NCBI GenBank assembly: GCA_963708115.1
Contig: CAVPRX010000001.1
Span: 124,001 to 188,000 of the forward strand
Origin: VRUE01 sp963708115
GTDB taxonomy: Bacteria > Actinomycetota > Thermoleophilia > Solirubrobacterales > 70-9
Direction: 5' to 3'
DNA: 64,000 bases
The position numbers and the translations under genes are program-made. The notes under the pieces were generated by a model. It did not search any database. It was not told where the DNA came from and worked only from the letters and a program-made list of their open reading frames with translations. How positions within the stretch are numbered: position 1 is the first letter of the stretch; the number at the start of each line of letters is the position of its first letter. Positions 53,004-62,307 of this stretch are shown one piece after another.

Positions 53004-54098
53004 TCAGCCCAGGGTCTCGCCGAGAGCGGCGAGGAAGCGGTCGTTCTCGGCCGGGGTGCCGTAGCTGACCCGGATGTGACCCGCGTCGCCGAGGGGGGTG
53101 CCGGGGCGGACCGCGATCGACTGCTTGGCAAGGCCGGCGACGACCTCCTGCTCGTCGGCATCGCCGAGGTCGATCCAGGAGAAGTTGGTCTGGGTCTCGG
53201 CCGTGCCCAGGCCGAGCTCCCGCAGCCCCGCCTCAACCCGGACGCGCTCGACGAGGGTGCGCTCGACCCGCTGCTCGACGTCGTCCTGATGCAGGATCGC
53301 CTCGGCCGCCGCAGCCTGGGCGAGGGCGTTGACGCTGAAGGGCTGGCGCACGGCGTCGACCGCGGCACGGAACTTGGCCGAGCCGAGCGCGAAGCCGACC
53401 CGCAGGCCGGCGAGGCCGTAGACCTTGCTGAAGGTACGCAACACGACAAGGTTGGGGAAGTCGGCGAGCAGGTCGACGGTGCAGTCGGGGTCGTCGACTG
53501 CTTGGAACTCGATGTAGGCCTCGTCGAGGACGACCGTCACGTGCGCCGGGACGCGCTCGCAGAAGGCCGCGACCTGCGCCGCGGGCAAGTGGGTGCCGGT
53601 CGGGTTGTTGGGATTGCAGACGATCGCCAGCTGGGTGGCGGCGGTGACCTCGGCGGCCATCGCGTCGAGGTCGTGGACCGCGCCCTCGGCGAGCGGCACG
53701 CGGACCTCGCGCGCGCCGGTCAGCGCCGCCAGGTGCGGGTACATCGAGAAGGACGGCCAGGCGTAGAGGATCTCGGCGCCGGGCTCGCAGAGTGCCTCGG
53801 CGGCGGCGAGCAGGATCTCGCAAGAGCCGTTGCCGACGGCGACCCGGCCCGGCTCGACCTCGTAGCGGTCGGCGATGCGGCGGCGCAGCAGGGTCGCATC
53901 AGGGTCCGGGTAGCGGTTCATCGCAGCCGCCGCCTCGCGGATCGCCTCGACCACCTTCGGGTGCGGCGGGACGGGCGACTCGTTCGAGGCGAGCTGGGCG
54001 ATCCCGCCGGCGGCGATCGCCTCGGGCGCCTGGCCGGTCGGCACGCCGGCCTGGTAGCCCGGGATGCGGGCGAGCTTCTCGGCAAAGGTGACGGTCAT
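53004..54098 (-). CDS. hisC: Histidinol-phosphate aminotransferase family (HisC)
   Basis: A 364-residue fold-type I PLP enzyme. Recognisable: LASNESPVPPHPKVVEAI, GNGSCEILLAAAEALCEPG, NPNNPTGTHLPA, VVLDEAYIEFQ and TFSKVYGLAGLRVGFALG (PLP lysine in SKVYG). Its position next to chorismate mutase suggests that it also, or mainly, serves in aromatic amino-acid transamination, a known dual use of this family; I infer this from position. It is followed on the same strand by mntA, which is probably separately transcribed. Confidence 0.9.
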   Translation of the reverse strand: MTVTFAEKLARIPGYQAGVPTGQAPEAIAAGGIAQLASNESPVPPHPKVVEAIREAAAAMNRYPDPDATLLRRRIADRYEVEPGRVAVGNGSCEILLAAAEALCEPGAEILYAWPSFSMYPHLAALTGAREVRVPLAEGAVHDLDAMAAEVTAATQLAIVCNPNNPTGTHLPAAQVAAFCERVPAHVTVVLDEAYIEFQAVDDPDCTVDLLADFPNLVVLRTFSKVYGLAGLRVGFALGSAKFRAAVDAVRQPFSVNALAQAAAAEAILHQDDVEQRVERTLVERVRVEAGLRELGLGTAETQTNFSWIDLGDADEQEVVAGLAKQSIAVRPGTPLGDAGHIRVSYGTPAENDRFLAALGETLG

Positions 54099-54125
54099 GC
54101 GCTCATTGTGCCCGACGCGGCGACG

Positions 54126-54509
54126 CTACTGAGCGGCGTGGAGGTCAGAGCGCAGATCCTGCGTGGCCCCGAGGTAGGCGTGTGCAGTCCGGTGGCCGGC
54201 CGGCGCGTAGTAATGGACCATCGCCCGGATCACCCGTGGCATCGAGCCCGGCACCGGGATCTCGCGACAGCAGAGCAGCGGCACCGAGTCGAGCCCGAGG
54301 CTGCGCGCGGCGACCGCCGGGAACTCGGCGTCGAGATCGTCGGTGGTCGTGAAGAGGCAGCTGACCATCGCTTCGGGCTCGAGCTCATTGCGCTCGAGCA
54401 GCTCCCGCACCAGCTCGGTTGTGGCAGCGACGATCGCCTCCGCCTCGTTGGCGTCGGCCTGGACCGCGCCCCGCACAGCGAACAGCCGCTCGGCTCCGTT
54501 CTCGTCCAT
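54126..54509 (-). CDS. aroH: Chorismate mutase, AroH type
   Basis: A 127-residue trimeric-type chorismate mutase. Typical segments: RLFAVRGAVQADANEAEAIV, SCLFTTTDDLDAEFPAVAAR and RVIRAMVHYYAPAGHRTAHAYL. Converts chorismate to prephenate for TyrA/PheA. It lies 27 bp upstream of hisC on the same strand, so it probably heads a short aroH-hisC transcript. Confidence 0.93.
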   Translation of the reverse strand: MDENGAERLFAVRGAVQADANEAEAIVAATTELVRELLERNELEPEAMVSCLFTTTDDLDAEFPAVAARSLGLDSVPLLCCREIPVPGSMPRVIRAMVHYYAPAGHRTAHAYLGATQDLRSDLHAAQ

Positions 54510-54560
54510 TCGCTGAATCTTCCCAGAGTGAGCCGCTGGTTCGGGTTAGGCTGCGCCCGC

Positions 54561-56132
54561 ATGTCAGAGCACCTCGACCGCCAGGAGCTGCCGCTCTTCA
54601 TGTTTCCCGCCGGCCATGGCTGGACCGGCAACGAAAAAGGCAGCTTCTCCGACGCCGGCGGCGAACTTGCCGTCAACGGCGACCGCTCCTTCAAGATCGA
54701 AACCAACGGCAACGAAGAAGCGTCGATCGCGACCTCGCCTGAAATCAGCCCAACCGACCTGTTCGAAAAGCACATCGTCATCCACTCCGAGGTCAGCTTC
54801 GGCTCCAACCTCAAAACGGTGAAGCTGCGCTTCTCCTCGGGCAACATCGAAAGCGACTACGCCGAGGCGACGATCTGGGAAACCGACGAAGACCCGATCA
54901 TCCTCGGTTCGACCTTCGAGCGGCAATCGATCCCCCGCGACGAGTTCGCCGTCACCGGCAGCATCAACTGGTCGTCGATCAAACGGGCGCAGCTGCTAGT
55001 CACCGACAACAAAGGCGGCAAAGTCACCCTCTACGCGGCGGGCATCTACGCGGTGCCGACGATCCCCAACGGGCGGGTCAGCATCGCCTTCGACGACGGC
55101 TACTCGAGCGTGGCGGAAACCGTCCTTCCCAAGCTCTCCTCGTACCGCCTGCCGGCCAGCTGCTACGTGATCGTCGACGTCCTCGGCCACGAAGGGCAGC
55201 TCAAACTCGGAGACCTCTACACGCTGCGCGACCAGCACGACTGGGAGATCGCCGGCCACTCGCTGACCGCCGCCGCGCACAACAAACCGAACGGGCTCGA
55301 CGACCTCGAAGGCGAAGAACTCGAAGAAGAGCTCGACGGGCTGCGCGCCTGGCTGGACGAACACGGCTTCCAGCGCCGCACCTTCGCCTACCCGAAGGGC
55401 GCCGCCGGCAGCGAAGTGCGGCGGATCGTCAAGAGCCAGTACGGCGGCGGGCGGGTCACCGCGCGCGGCCCGGAAACGCTGCCGACCCGCGACGATTACA
55501 TCGTTCGCGGTTGGTCGGTCAACAGCACCTTCGACACCGTTGAAGAGATCAAAGAAGCGGTGACCGCGGCCTCCGAAAGGGGCGAGTGGCTGGTCCTCAC
55601 CTTCCACAAAATCGTCACCACGCCAGTTGCCGACACCGAGTTCGCCACCGCCGGCTTCAACGAAATCGTCGATCACATCCGGGAACTGGAGAAAGGCGGC
55701 GACATCGAGGTGCTGACCGTGGCCGACGCGATGGGCGCGCTCGTGACCGGCTCGACCGGTGGCGCGGGCGGCGGCGGCTCGAAATGGTCGGAGACCAAGG
55801 TCTTCACCATCCCCGATGAAATCCGCGTGCCAGCCGGCGACGTCGACTTCATCCCGCCCTTCTTCATCTCCCTCACCGTGGGCCAGACGGCGAAAGTGAC
55901 CAAGGTCATCCACCGCCTCAACTCGGGCACCTCGGCGACCTTCAAGCTGCAGAAAAACGGCTCCGACCTGACCGGCTTCACCGGCATCGAAGCCAAACCC
56001 GAAATCCAGACCACCGATCCGGGCGATCAGGAACTGGGCGACGGCGACAAACTCGGGATGGTCGTCACCGCAGTCAGCGGGACGCCGAAGAACCTCTCCG
56101 TGGCCGTGGTGATCGAGTACACCGTGCCGTAG
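54561..56132 (+). CDS. Polysaccharide deacetylase with flanking beta-rich domains, phage-appendage-like
   Basis: A 523-residue protein without signal peptide. Residues 1-170 look like a beta-rich carbohydrate-binding module. A NodB domain follows: VSIAFDDGYSSVAE (metal Asp pair), GHSLTAAAH (H-S...H), TFAYPKGAAG and LVLTFHKI. A glycine-rich linker (STGGAGGGGSKW) leads to a 100-residue beta domain ending in VTAVSGTPKNLSVAVVIEY, which resembles the C-terminal domains of siphophage minor tail proteins. GAA and AAA codons are much commoner than in neighbouring genes, suggesting transfer. Start ATG at 54561. It overlaps the next gene by one base. Confidence 0.7.
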   Translation: MSEHLDRQELPLFMFPAGHGWTGNEKGSFSDAGGELAVNGDRSFKIETNGNEEASIATSPEISPTDLFEKHIVIHSEVSFGSNLKTVKLRFSSGNIESDYAEATIWETDEDPIILGSTFERQSIPRDEFAVTGSINWSSIKRAQLLVTDNKGGKVTLYAAGIYAVPTIPNGRVSIAFDDGYSSVAETVLPKLSSYRLPASCYVIVDVLGHEGQLKLGDLYTLRDQHDWEIAGHSLTAAAHNKPNGLDDLEGEELEEELDGLRAWLDEHGFQRRTFAYPKGAAGSEVRRIVKSQYGGGRVTARGPETLPTRDDYIVRGWSVNSTFDTVEEIKEAVTAASERGEWLVLTFHKIVTTPVADTEFATAGFNEIVDHIRELEKGGDIEVLTVADAMGALVTGSTGGAGGGGSKWSETKVFTIPDEIRVPAGDVDFIPPFFISLTVGQTAKVTKVIHRLNSGTSATFKLQKNGSDLTGFTGIEAKPEIQTTDPGDQELGDGDKLGMVVTAVSGTPKNLSVAVVIEYTVP

Positions 56133-56785
56133 TGGCCGCTCCCGCCTTCCGCTCGAAAACGATGCTGGCCGGGGCCAGTGGCACGACGCGGGCCTACACC
56201 GTTCCGGAAAACGCCGCCGCCGGCGACCTGCTGCTGATCTGGGCCTACATCGAGGCAACCGGTATCACCTTCTCCCTCTCCGGCTGGACGAAGCTGGCCG
56301 AAACCACCCAGGTGAGCGAAGGCTGGGTCGCGGTCTGCTTCGCGCTGCCCAACTGGGATGGCAAAACGACCGGATACACGCTGAGCTGGGGTGGGGCCAG
56401 CAAACGCAACTCCGGCGCGATCGAGGCGATCGCCGGGGCCGAAACGAAAACGCCGATCAACGCGCAGAGCGGAGCCGGCTTCAAAGAAAACGCCTCCTCG
56501 AAAAACGCCGTGGTCGGCGGGCTCACCACGACGGTCGACGAATGCCTGCTGCTCTCGGGCGTCTTCAACGACAACGGCTCGCCCGCCAGCCCCGCGACCG
56601 GCTGGACCGAGGACGGAGATCAGGCCGACTCCCCGCAGATCGCCCACCAGAACGCGGCGGCCGCGAAAGGCGAACAGCCGAGCGTCACCCACACCCTCGG
56701 CATCACCTCGATCAGCCTGACGCTGATGCTGGCGATCCAGCCGTCGCCAGTCACGAAACGGCGCCGCTTTACCTCGGTCGGCTGA
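56132..56785 (+). CDS. Beta-rich protein, phage tail-appendage-like, function unknown
   Basis: A 217-residue protein from a GTG that overlaps the deacetylase stop (TAGTG). The pattern TVPENAAAGDLLLIWAYIE followed by FSLSGWTKLAETTQVSEGW is found in small tail or appendage proteins of actinobacterial phages. No signal peptide, membrane segment or catalytic motif. GAA/AAA codon use matches the preceding gene. Probably part of the same two-gene cassette; function unknown. Confidence 0.6.
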   Translation: MAAPAFRSKTMLAGASGTTRAYTVPENAAAGDLLLIWAYIEATGITFSLSGWTKLAETTQVSEGWVAVCFALPNWDGKTTGYTLSWGGASKRNSGAIEAIAGAETKTPINAQSGAGFKENASSKNAVVGGLTTTVDECLLLSGVFNDNGSPASPATGWTEDGDQADSPQIAHQNAAAAKGEQPSVTHTLGITSISLTLMLAIQPSPVTKRRRFTSVG

Positions 56786-56793
56786 GCCGGTAC

Positions 56794-57489
56794 TCAGTCG
56801 CTGCCGGCGCCGGACAGCTCGGCCAGCTCGGCGGCAGAGAGACGGCGGGCCTTGCCGACCGGGAGATCGCCCAACTCGATCGGGCCGAAGCGGACGCGCC
56901 GCAGTGCCACGACGTCGTTCCCGATCGCTTCGGCCATGCGGCGCACCTGGCGGTTGCGGCCCTCGCGCAGGACGACCTCGATCTCGCGCTCGCCGAGGCG
57001 ACGCACCTGCGCCGGTGCCGTCGGCCCGTCCTCCAGCTGTACTCCGCTGGCCAGGCGGCGCAGGTCACCCTCGGCGGGCGGGCGGCGCAGTTGCACCCGG
57101 TAGGCCTTGCGCACTTCGTAGCGGGGATGCGTCAGCCGGTTGGCCAGCGCTCCGTCGTTGGTCAGCAGCAACAGGCCGGTCGAGTCGGCGTCGAGTCGGC
57201 CGACCGGGTAGAGGCGGGCCCGTGAGTCGACCAGCTCGACCACTGCGGTCCTGCTCCCCGGCTCGCGTGCGGTAGAGACGACGCCGGCCGGCTTGTTGAC
57301 CGCCCAGACCTCGAGCGCCTCGGCTCCGACCGGGCTGCCGTCAACGCGGACGTCGTCGCCCTCACCGACGTCGCGGGCCGGATCGCGGACCACCTCGCCG
57401 CCTACCGTCACCCTCCCCCCAGCAATGATCTTCTCCGCCATCCGGCGCGAGGCGACGCCGCCGTGGGCGAGGTACTTGGCCAGGCGCAC
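56794..57489 (-). CDS. rluB: 23S rRNA pseudouridine synthase, RluB/RsuA type
   Basis: A 231-residue enzyme with an N-terminal S4 domain (RLAKYLAHGGVASRRMAEKI) and the catalytic domain, with the active Asp in VGRLDADSTGLLLLTNDGAL. GTG start at 57489 overlaps the scpB TAG (TAGTG), so scpB and rluB are translationally coupled. Order scpA-scpB-rluB is standard in actinobacteria. The specific target uridine is not read from sequence. Confidence 0.93.
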   Translation of the reverse strand: MRLAKYLAHGGVASRRMAEKIIAGGRVTVGGEVVRDPARDVGEGDDVRVDGSPVGAEALEVWAVNKPAGVVSTAREPGSRTAVVELVDSRARLYPVGRLDADSTGLLLLTNDGALANRLTHPRYEVRKAYRVQLRRPPAEGDLRRLASGVQLEDGPTAPAQVRRLGEREIEVVLREGRNRQVRRMAEAIGNDVVALRRVRFGPIELGDLPVGKARRLSAAELAELSGAGSD

Positions 57490-58059
57490 TACTCGGCGCG
57501 CTGTTCGCCGGCCTTGAGGAGGCGCTCGCGCAGCTCGCGCTCGTCCTCTGGGGTCGGATCGAACTGCGACGGGTCGGGCAGCTGGTCGAGACCGGTAAGC
57601 CCGAAGAGGCGCTCGAACAGCTCCGTCGTCTTGAACAACGCGGCGCCGAACTGCGAGCGGCCAGACTCCTCGATCAGGCCGCGCTCGGCCAGCGTCTGCA
57701 CCGCGGACTCCGAGGAGACCCCCCTGATCCGCGCCACCTCCGGCCGCGAGACGGGCTGCAGGTAGGCGACGATCGCGAGCGTCTCCGCCTGCGCCTGGGT
57801 CAGCGGCGGCGTGCGCGGCTTGGCCAGCAGCCGCCGTGCCGCGTCCTCGCTGGACGGATCGCTGGCCAGGGCAAAGCCACCGGAGACCTCGCGCAGGACG
57901 ACGCCGCGGCGCCCCTCGGCGAGATCCTCGCGCAGCAGATCGATCGCCTCGGCGACCTGGCCCTCGGTCGCCTCGGTCGCCTCGACCAGATCGGGTACGG
58001 AGACCGGCTTGCGGGGAGAGGAAGAGCAGCGCCTCGATCGTGCGGCTCAGGTCGCTCAT
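57489..58059 (-). CDS. scpB: Segregation and condensation protein B (one frameshift)
   Basis: The kleisin-associated winged-helix partner of SMC-ScpA. The N terminus MSDLSRTIEALLFLSP and the body (TQAQAETLAIVAYLQPVSRPEVARIRG, ESAVQTLAERGLIEESGR) are standard, with length about 190. One extra base near 58010 separates them (CTCTCCCCGC before AAGCCG). Overlaps scpA by 4 bp and rluB by one base. Confidence 0.92.
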
Positions 58060-58787
58060 GCCGTGCCGGCCTCCTGTCTGCGGATCTCGATCGGCCCGAG
58101 CGGCTCGCTCTGCTTCCAGGTCACCTCGCCCTTGCGGTAGAGCTCGAGCAGGGCGAACAGGGTCACCGCCTGCGTCAGCCGGTCCTCGCCGCCGAACTGT
58201 TCGTCGAAGTCGATGCTGGTGCGGCCGGCGAGTGCGTCGCGCAGGGCGCGCAGCCGTCTCTCCAATGAGACCGTCGGCCGGATATGGCTGATGTCGACCG
58301 GCGGCGGCACGACCAGCAGGTCGCCGAGCGCCGCACCGAGCCGTTCGGGATCGTAGGCGGCAACCGCGGCATCGACGGCAACCCGGCGCAGGCTCGGCGG
58401 TAGCGGCGCCGAGCGGTAGAGGTAGCCGCGCGCAGCCTCGAAGCGCTCCGACAGCGTCGTCGCGGCGGCACGGTAGCGGCGGTACTCGAGCAGCCGCGCC
58501 AGCAGCTCCTCGACAGCCTCCTCCGGGCCCAGCTCCTCCAGCTCGGGATCCGCCCCCGGCAGCATCAGCCGCGACTTCAGCTCCAACAGGGAGGCGATCA
58601 GGACGAGGAACTCGGTCGCGACCTCCAGCTCGAGCTCGCCTTCGCCCTCGAGGTGCTCGATGTAAGCGACGACGACCTCGGCCAGTTCGACCTCGAGCAG
58701 ATCTACCTCCTCGCGCAGCAGGACCGCGATCAGCAGGTCGAACGGCCCGGCGAAGACGTCGAGCTCCAGATCGAGGTCGGCGACCAT
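58056..58787 (-). CDS. scpA: Segregation and condensation protein A
   Basis: A 243-residue kleisin that bridges SMC heads. The N-terminal LELDVFAGPFDLLIAVLLRE is the SMC-neck-binding segment and a C-terminal winged helix follows (TQAVTLFALLELYRKGEVTW). ATG at 58787. Starts the scpA-scpB-rluB transcript. Its SMC partner is 40 kb away in this window and is unusually short. Confidence 0.94.
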   Translation of the reverse strand: MVADLDLELDVFAGPFDLLIAVLLREEVDLLEVELAEVVVAYIEHLEGEGELELEVATEFLVLIASLLELKSRLMLPGADPELEELGPEEAVEELLARLLEYRRYRAAATTLSERFEAARGYLYRSAPLPPSLRRVAVDAAVAAYDPERLGAALGDLLVVPPPVDISHIRPTVSLERRLRALRDALAGRTSIDFDEQFGGEDRLTQAVTLFALLELYRKGEVTWKQSEPLGPIEIRRQEAGTA

Positions 58788-58851
58788 GCCCGAAGATTAG
58801 CCCTGGAGAGAGACGGCGACGGCGCGGACGCGAAGCAGAGCAGCCGTCGCT

Positions 58852-59850
58852 TTATCTGGCGCCGACGCCCATGCGCTCGCGCACCTCGGCCAGCGTCGTC
58901 GCGGCGATCGCGCGCGCCTTCTCGGCGCCGGCGGCGAGCGTCTTCTCCAGCGCCGCCTGGTCAGGGCGCAGCTCGGCGTAGCGCTCATGCACCGGCGCCA
59001 GCATCTCGACCACGCCCTCGGCGACGGCAGCCTTGAAGTCGCCGTAGCCGGCCCCCTCGAACTCGCCCTCGATCTCGGCCGGATCGACGCCGCGGGCGAC
59101 GGCGAGGATGTCGATCAGGTTGGTCACACCGGGCTTGTCCTCGGCCCGGACGACCTCCCGCCCTGAGTCAGTCACGGCGCTGCCGAGCTTCTTGCGGATC
59201 GCGCCCGGCTCGTCGAGCACGTAGACCGTGCCCGCCTCGGTTCCGACGGTCGTCGACATCTTCTGCTCCGGCTCCTGCAGGTCCATGATCCGTGCTCCGA
59301 CCTCCGGCACGACCAGCTCGGGCACGACCAGGGTCTCGCCGAAGCGGCTCGTTGAAGCGGCGGGCGATCTCCCGCATCAGCTCGACGTGCTGGCGCTGGT
59401 CGTCGCCGACCGGCACCTCGGTCGCCCGGTAGGCGAGCACGTCGGCGGCCATCAGCACCGGGTAGATAGAAGAGCGCCGCCGAGAGCCAGCTCGCGCTGG
59501 CGGCCCGACTTTTCCTTGAACTGGTGCATGCGGTCGAGGTCGCCGTGGGCGGTGACCGCCGAGAGCAGCCAGGTCAGCTCGGTGTGCTCGCGCACGTCGG
59601 ACTGGCGGAAGAGGATGCAGCGCTCAGGGTCGAGGCCGGCGGCGAGCAGGATCGCCGTCGTGTCGTAGACACGTTCGCGCAACTCGACCGGGTCGTAGGC
59701 GACCGAGAGCGCGTGCAGGTCGACGATGCAGAAGATCGCCGGCTCGCCCCGCTCCTGGCCCTCGACGTACTGGCGGATCGCCCCGATGTAGTTGCCCAGG
59801 TGCTTGCGGCCGGTGGGCTGGATGCCGCTGAAGATGACTGGGGCGCTCAC
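58852..59850 (-). CDS. trpS: Tryptophanyl-tRNA synthetase (two frameshifts)
   Basis: A class I aminoacyl-tRNA synthetase of about 332 residues after correction. The N terminus SAPVIFSGIQPTGRKHLGNY carries the HIGH-like motif, the middle shows MAADVLAYRATEVPVGDDQ, and EQKMSTTVG contains the KMSKS equivalent, KMSTT. Breaks near 59465 and 59345 are each consistent with a single extra base. GTG start at 59850. A standalone gene before an opposed-looking but same-strand MFS gene. Confidence 0.9.
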
Positions 59851-59876
59851 GGGCCGGAGCCTATTAGGGGGCAAGC

Positions 59877-61513
59877 TCAGACGGGTTCGGGCTCCGGCGC
59901 CTCACTGCTTGGTGGAAGCTGCTTTTGGTCTTGACAGTCCGCGTCGGCGCCGTGGCCGCACTCGCCGGCCTGGGCCGAGCCGCGGCTGGCTACGGCTTCG
60001 ACTTTGCGTCTCGGGTTTTCGATCCCGAAGCCGGCGACGATGCCGCCGGCGATCATCAGCAGGCCGGCGATCAGCACGCCGAGGTGGAAGGCCGAGGTCG
60101 AGGCGTCGGCGGAGGCGGTCTGGACGCGCGCCGCGGCGGGTGGCGGGAGGCGTCCGGTCGCGGGCACCGCCAGCGGCTGCTTCTTCGCCTCGGTGATCGC
60201 GTGGCTTGCCCGCGGACCGAGCGGGCGGTCGCCGAGGTTGGCGTCGAGGGTCGAGCCGAAGCTGGCCGAGATCACCGCACCGAGGACGGCGATCGCCAGC
60301 AGCCCGGCCACGCGCGCGATGCCGTTGTTGACGCCGGAGGCGATGCCGACGTGGCGTTCCTCGACCGAGTCGAGCACGGTCGCAGTCAGCGGCGCCACCG
60401 TCGCCGAGAGGCCGAGGCCGAAGACGAGGATCGCCGGCAGCACCTCGGTCAGGTAGTCGGAGTCGGCACCGACCCTGAGCAGCATGATCAGGCCGATCCC
60501 GCCGACGATCGGCCCGCCGCACATCGGCAGCCGCGGCCCGGTTCCCGAAGCGAGCTTGCCCCAGCGCGGCGAGAGGAAGAAGAGGATCAGCGAGATCGGC
60601 GTCGTCGCCAGGCCCGCCTCGATCGGCGAGTAGCCGCCGACCTGCTGCAGGAAGAGGCCGACGAAGAAGAGTCCGCCGATCAGCCCCGCGTAGGCGCTGA
60701 GCGTGGTCAGGTTGGCGACCCAGAAGTTGCGGATCTTGAACAGCGCGAGGTCGAGCATCGGGTGGCGGGCGCGCGCCTCGCGGAGGACGAAGAGGACGAA
60801 GCAGGCGATCCCGGCGATCATCGGCACCCAGACCATCGGGTCTCCCCAGCCGTGGGTCGGCTGCTCGATCAGGGCGAAGACAGGGCCGGCCAGGCCGGCC
60901 GCCGAGAGCCCGATGCCGAGCCAGTCGACGCCACGGAAAGCCTCCGGGTCGCGGCTCTCCTCGCACCGAGTGCATGGTCAGCGCCACGGTGACCGCGATC
61001 AGCGGGAATGTTGACCCAGAAGATCGCCCGCCAGGAGATGCGCCTCGACCAGCGCGCCACCGCCGGCCGGGCCGAGCACGGTCGCGATGCCGGTCCAGGC
61101 GGTCCAGGTGCCGACCGCCTTGCCGCGCGCCGCGCCCTCGAAGGTCGCGGCGACGATCGCCAGCGAGCCGGGCACGAGCAGCGCCCCGGCGATCCCCTGC
61201 AGGGCGCGGGCGCCGATCGAGGAACTCGACGGTCGGCGCCAGCGCACAGAGGATCGAGGTGGCGGCGAAGCCGATCAGGCCGAAGATGAACATCCGCTTG
61301 CGGCCGAACTGGTCGCCGAGCGAGCCGCCGACGAGGAGCAGCGAGACCAGCGTCAGCATGTAGGCCTCGACAACCCACTGCTGTCCCGCCAGACCCGCGT
61401 TCAAGTCGTCGGCGATCGGCCGGCAGCGCCACGTTGACCACGGTCGAGTCGAGGAAGACGATCGTCGAGCCGAGGATCGTCGCGACCAGCGTCAGGAGCT
61501 GCCGACGGGACAC
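59877..61513 (-). CDS. Drug-efflux MFS transporter, DHA2 (EmrB/QacA) family (frame interrupted)
   Basis: About 545 residues with 14 membrane segments after correction. The start VSRRQLLTLVATILGSTIVF is followed by DSTVVNVALP (family motif D1-like) and QWVVEAYMLTLVSLLLVGGSL. Later come GGSLGDQFGRKRMFIFGLI and the C-terminal half LVVLRE...GLASGVNNGIARVAGLL-like SGVNNGIARVAGLLAIAVLG. Frame breaks near 61425, 61215, 61042, 61012 and 60975, all consistent with single insertions. The long tail after the last segment is hydrophilic. Substrate unknown. Confidence 0.82.
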
Positions 61514-61535
61514 GGAAGCCAGTGTAGGGAGAGGA

Positions 61536-62307
61536 TCAGTCCAGCTCGCGCAGTTGCTGGGCCGGCGTGAAGAAGTTGCGGTAGGCGAGGCCGGTGGCGA
61601 CGAGGGCGGCGATCGCGGTGCTGCCGAGCAGCAGCGTAGAGGAGGATCAGCTGGAGGCGAACGGCGTCGGTCGGTTCGGCGCCGGCGAGCAGCATCCCGA
61701 CCATCGTGCCGGGGAAGAAGATCAGGCCGGTGGTCTTGGTCGAGTCGACCAAGGCGATCGTGCCCGAGCGCAGGGCGCGGCGGACGAAGGGCGCCGCCGC
61801 CTCGCGGGCGGTTGCGCCGAGCGCGAGGGTTGCCTCGATCGCCGCCCGCGAGTCGGTGACCTCGTCGCCGAGCCGGTTCAGCGCCACGGCGGAAGCGGTC
61901 ATCGCGTTGCCGATCATCATCCCGCCGACCGGGACGAGGTAGCGCGGCGTCGCTTCGAAGATCCCTAAGGCGACGACCAAGCCCAGGGTCGAGGCGGCGG
62001 CGATCGCGAGGCCGATCAGGAGCGGCCAGAAGGCGCCCGGGACCTTCTTGGCGCGGCTGCGGGCGGTGAGCGCGCCGAAGAGGACCATCACCGAGAGCAG
62101 CGCCACGACCAGCCAGATCGTGTCGGCTTCGAAGATCAGCTTGATCGCGTAGCCGATCGCGGTCAGCTGCACGAAGGAGCGGACCGTCGCGACGACGATG
62201 TCGCGCTCGAGGTCGGTGCGACGCCAGAAGGAGATCCCCACGGCGAGCGCAACCAGGGCAAGTGCCGCCGCGACCTGACCCAGCGAGACGCTGATCGAGG
62301 TGCTCAC
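61536..62307 (-). CDS. ABC transporter permease, FetB/YbbM-like (one frameshift)
   Basis: About 257 residues with about 7 membrane segments. Motifs VATVRSFVQLTAIGYAIKLI and VPVGGMMIGNAMTASAVALN, with EATLALGATAREAAAPFVRRA, are characteristic of the FetB/YbbM family (UPF0014). One extra base near 61630 separates the conserved end RNFFTPAQQLREL and its TGA at 61536. Overlaps the ATPase gene by 4 bp. FetAB is linked with iron export or resistance to peroxide; inferred here. Confidence 0.84.

Noticed and set aside
52929..54560. Long plus-strand open frame antisense to hisC and aroH, continuous with the deacetylase
   Set aside because: The N-terminal 540 codons are the reverse of hisC/aroH and look like GC-rich noise; the deacetylase gene starts at the ATG at 54561.
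56794..58059. Apparent ScpB-RluB fusion protein
   Set aside because: The continuous frame arises because one extra base near 58010 throws the ScpB N terminus into the RluB frame; the middle is a non-conserved, Arg/Gly/Ala-rich shadow of scpB. The two genes overlap by only one base.
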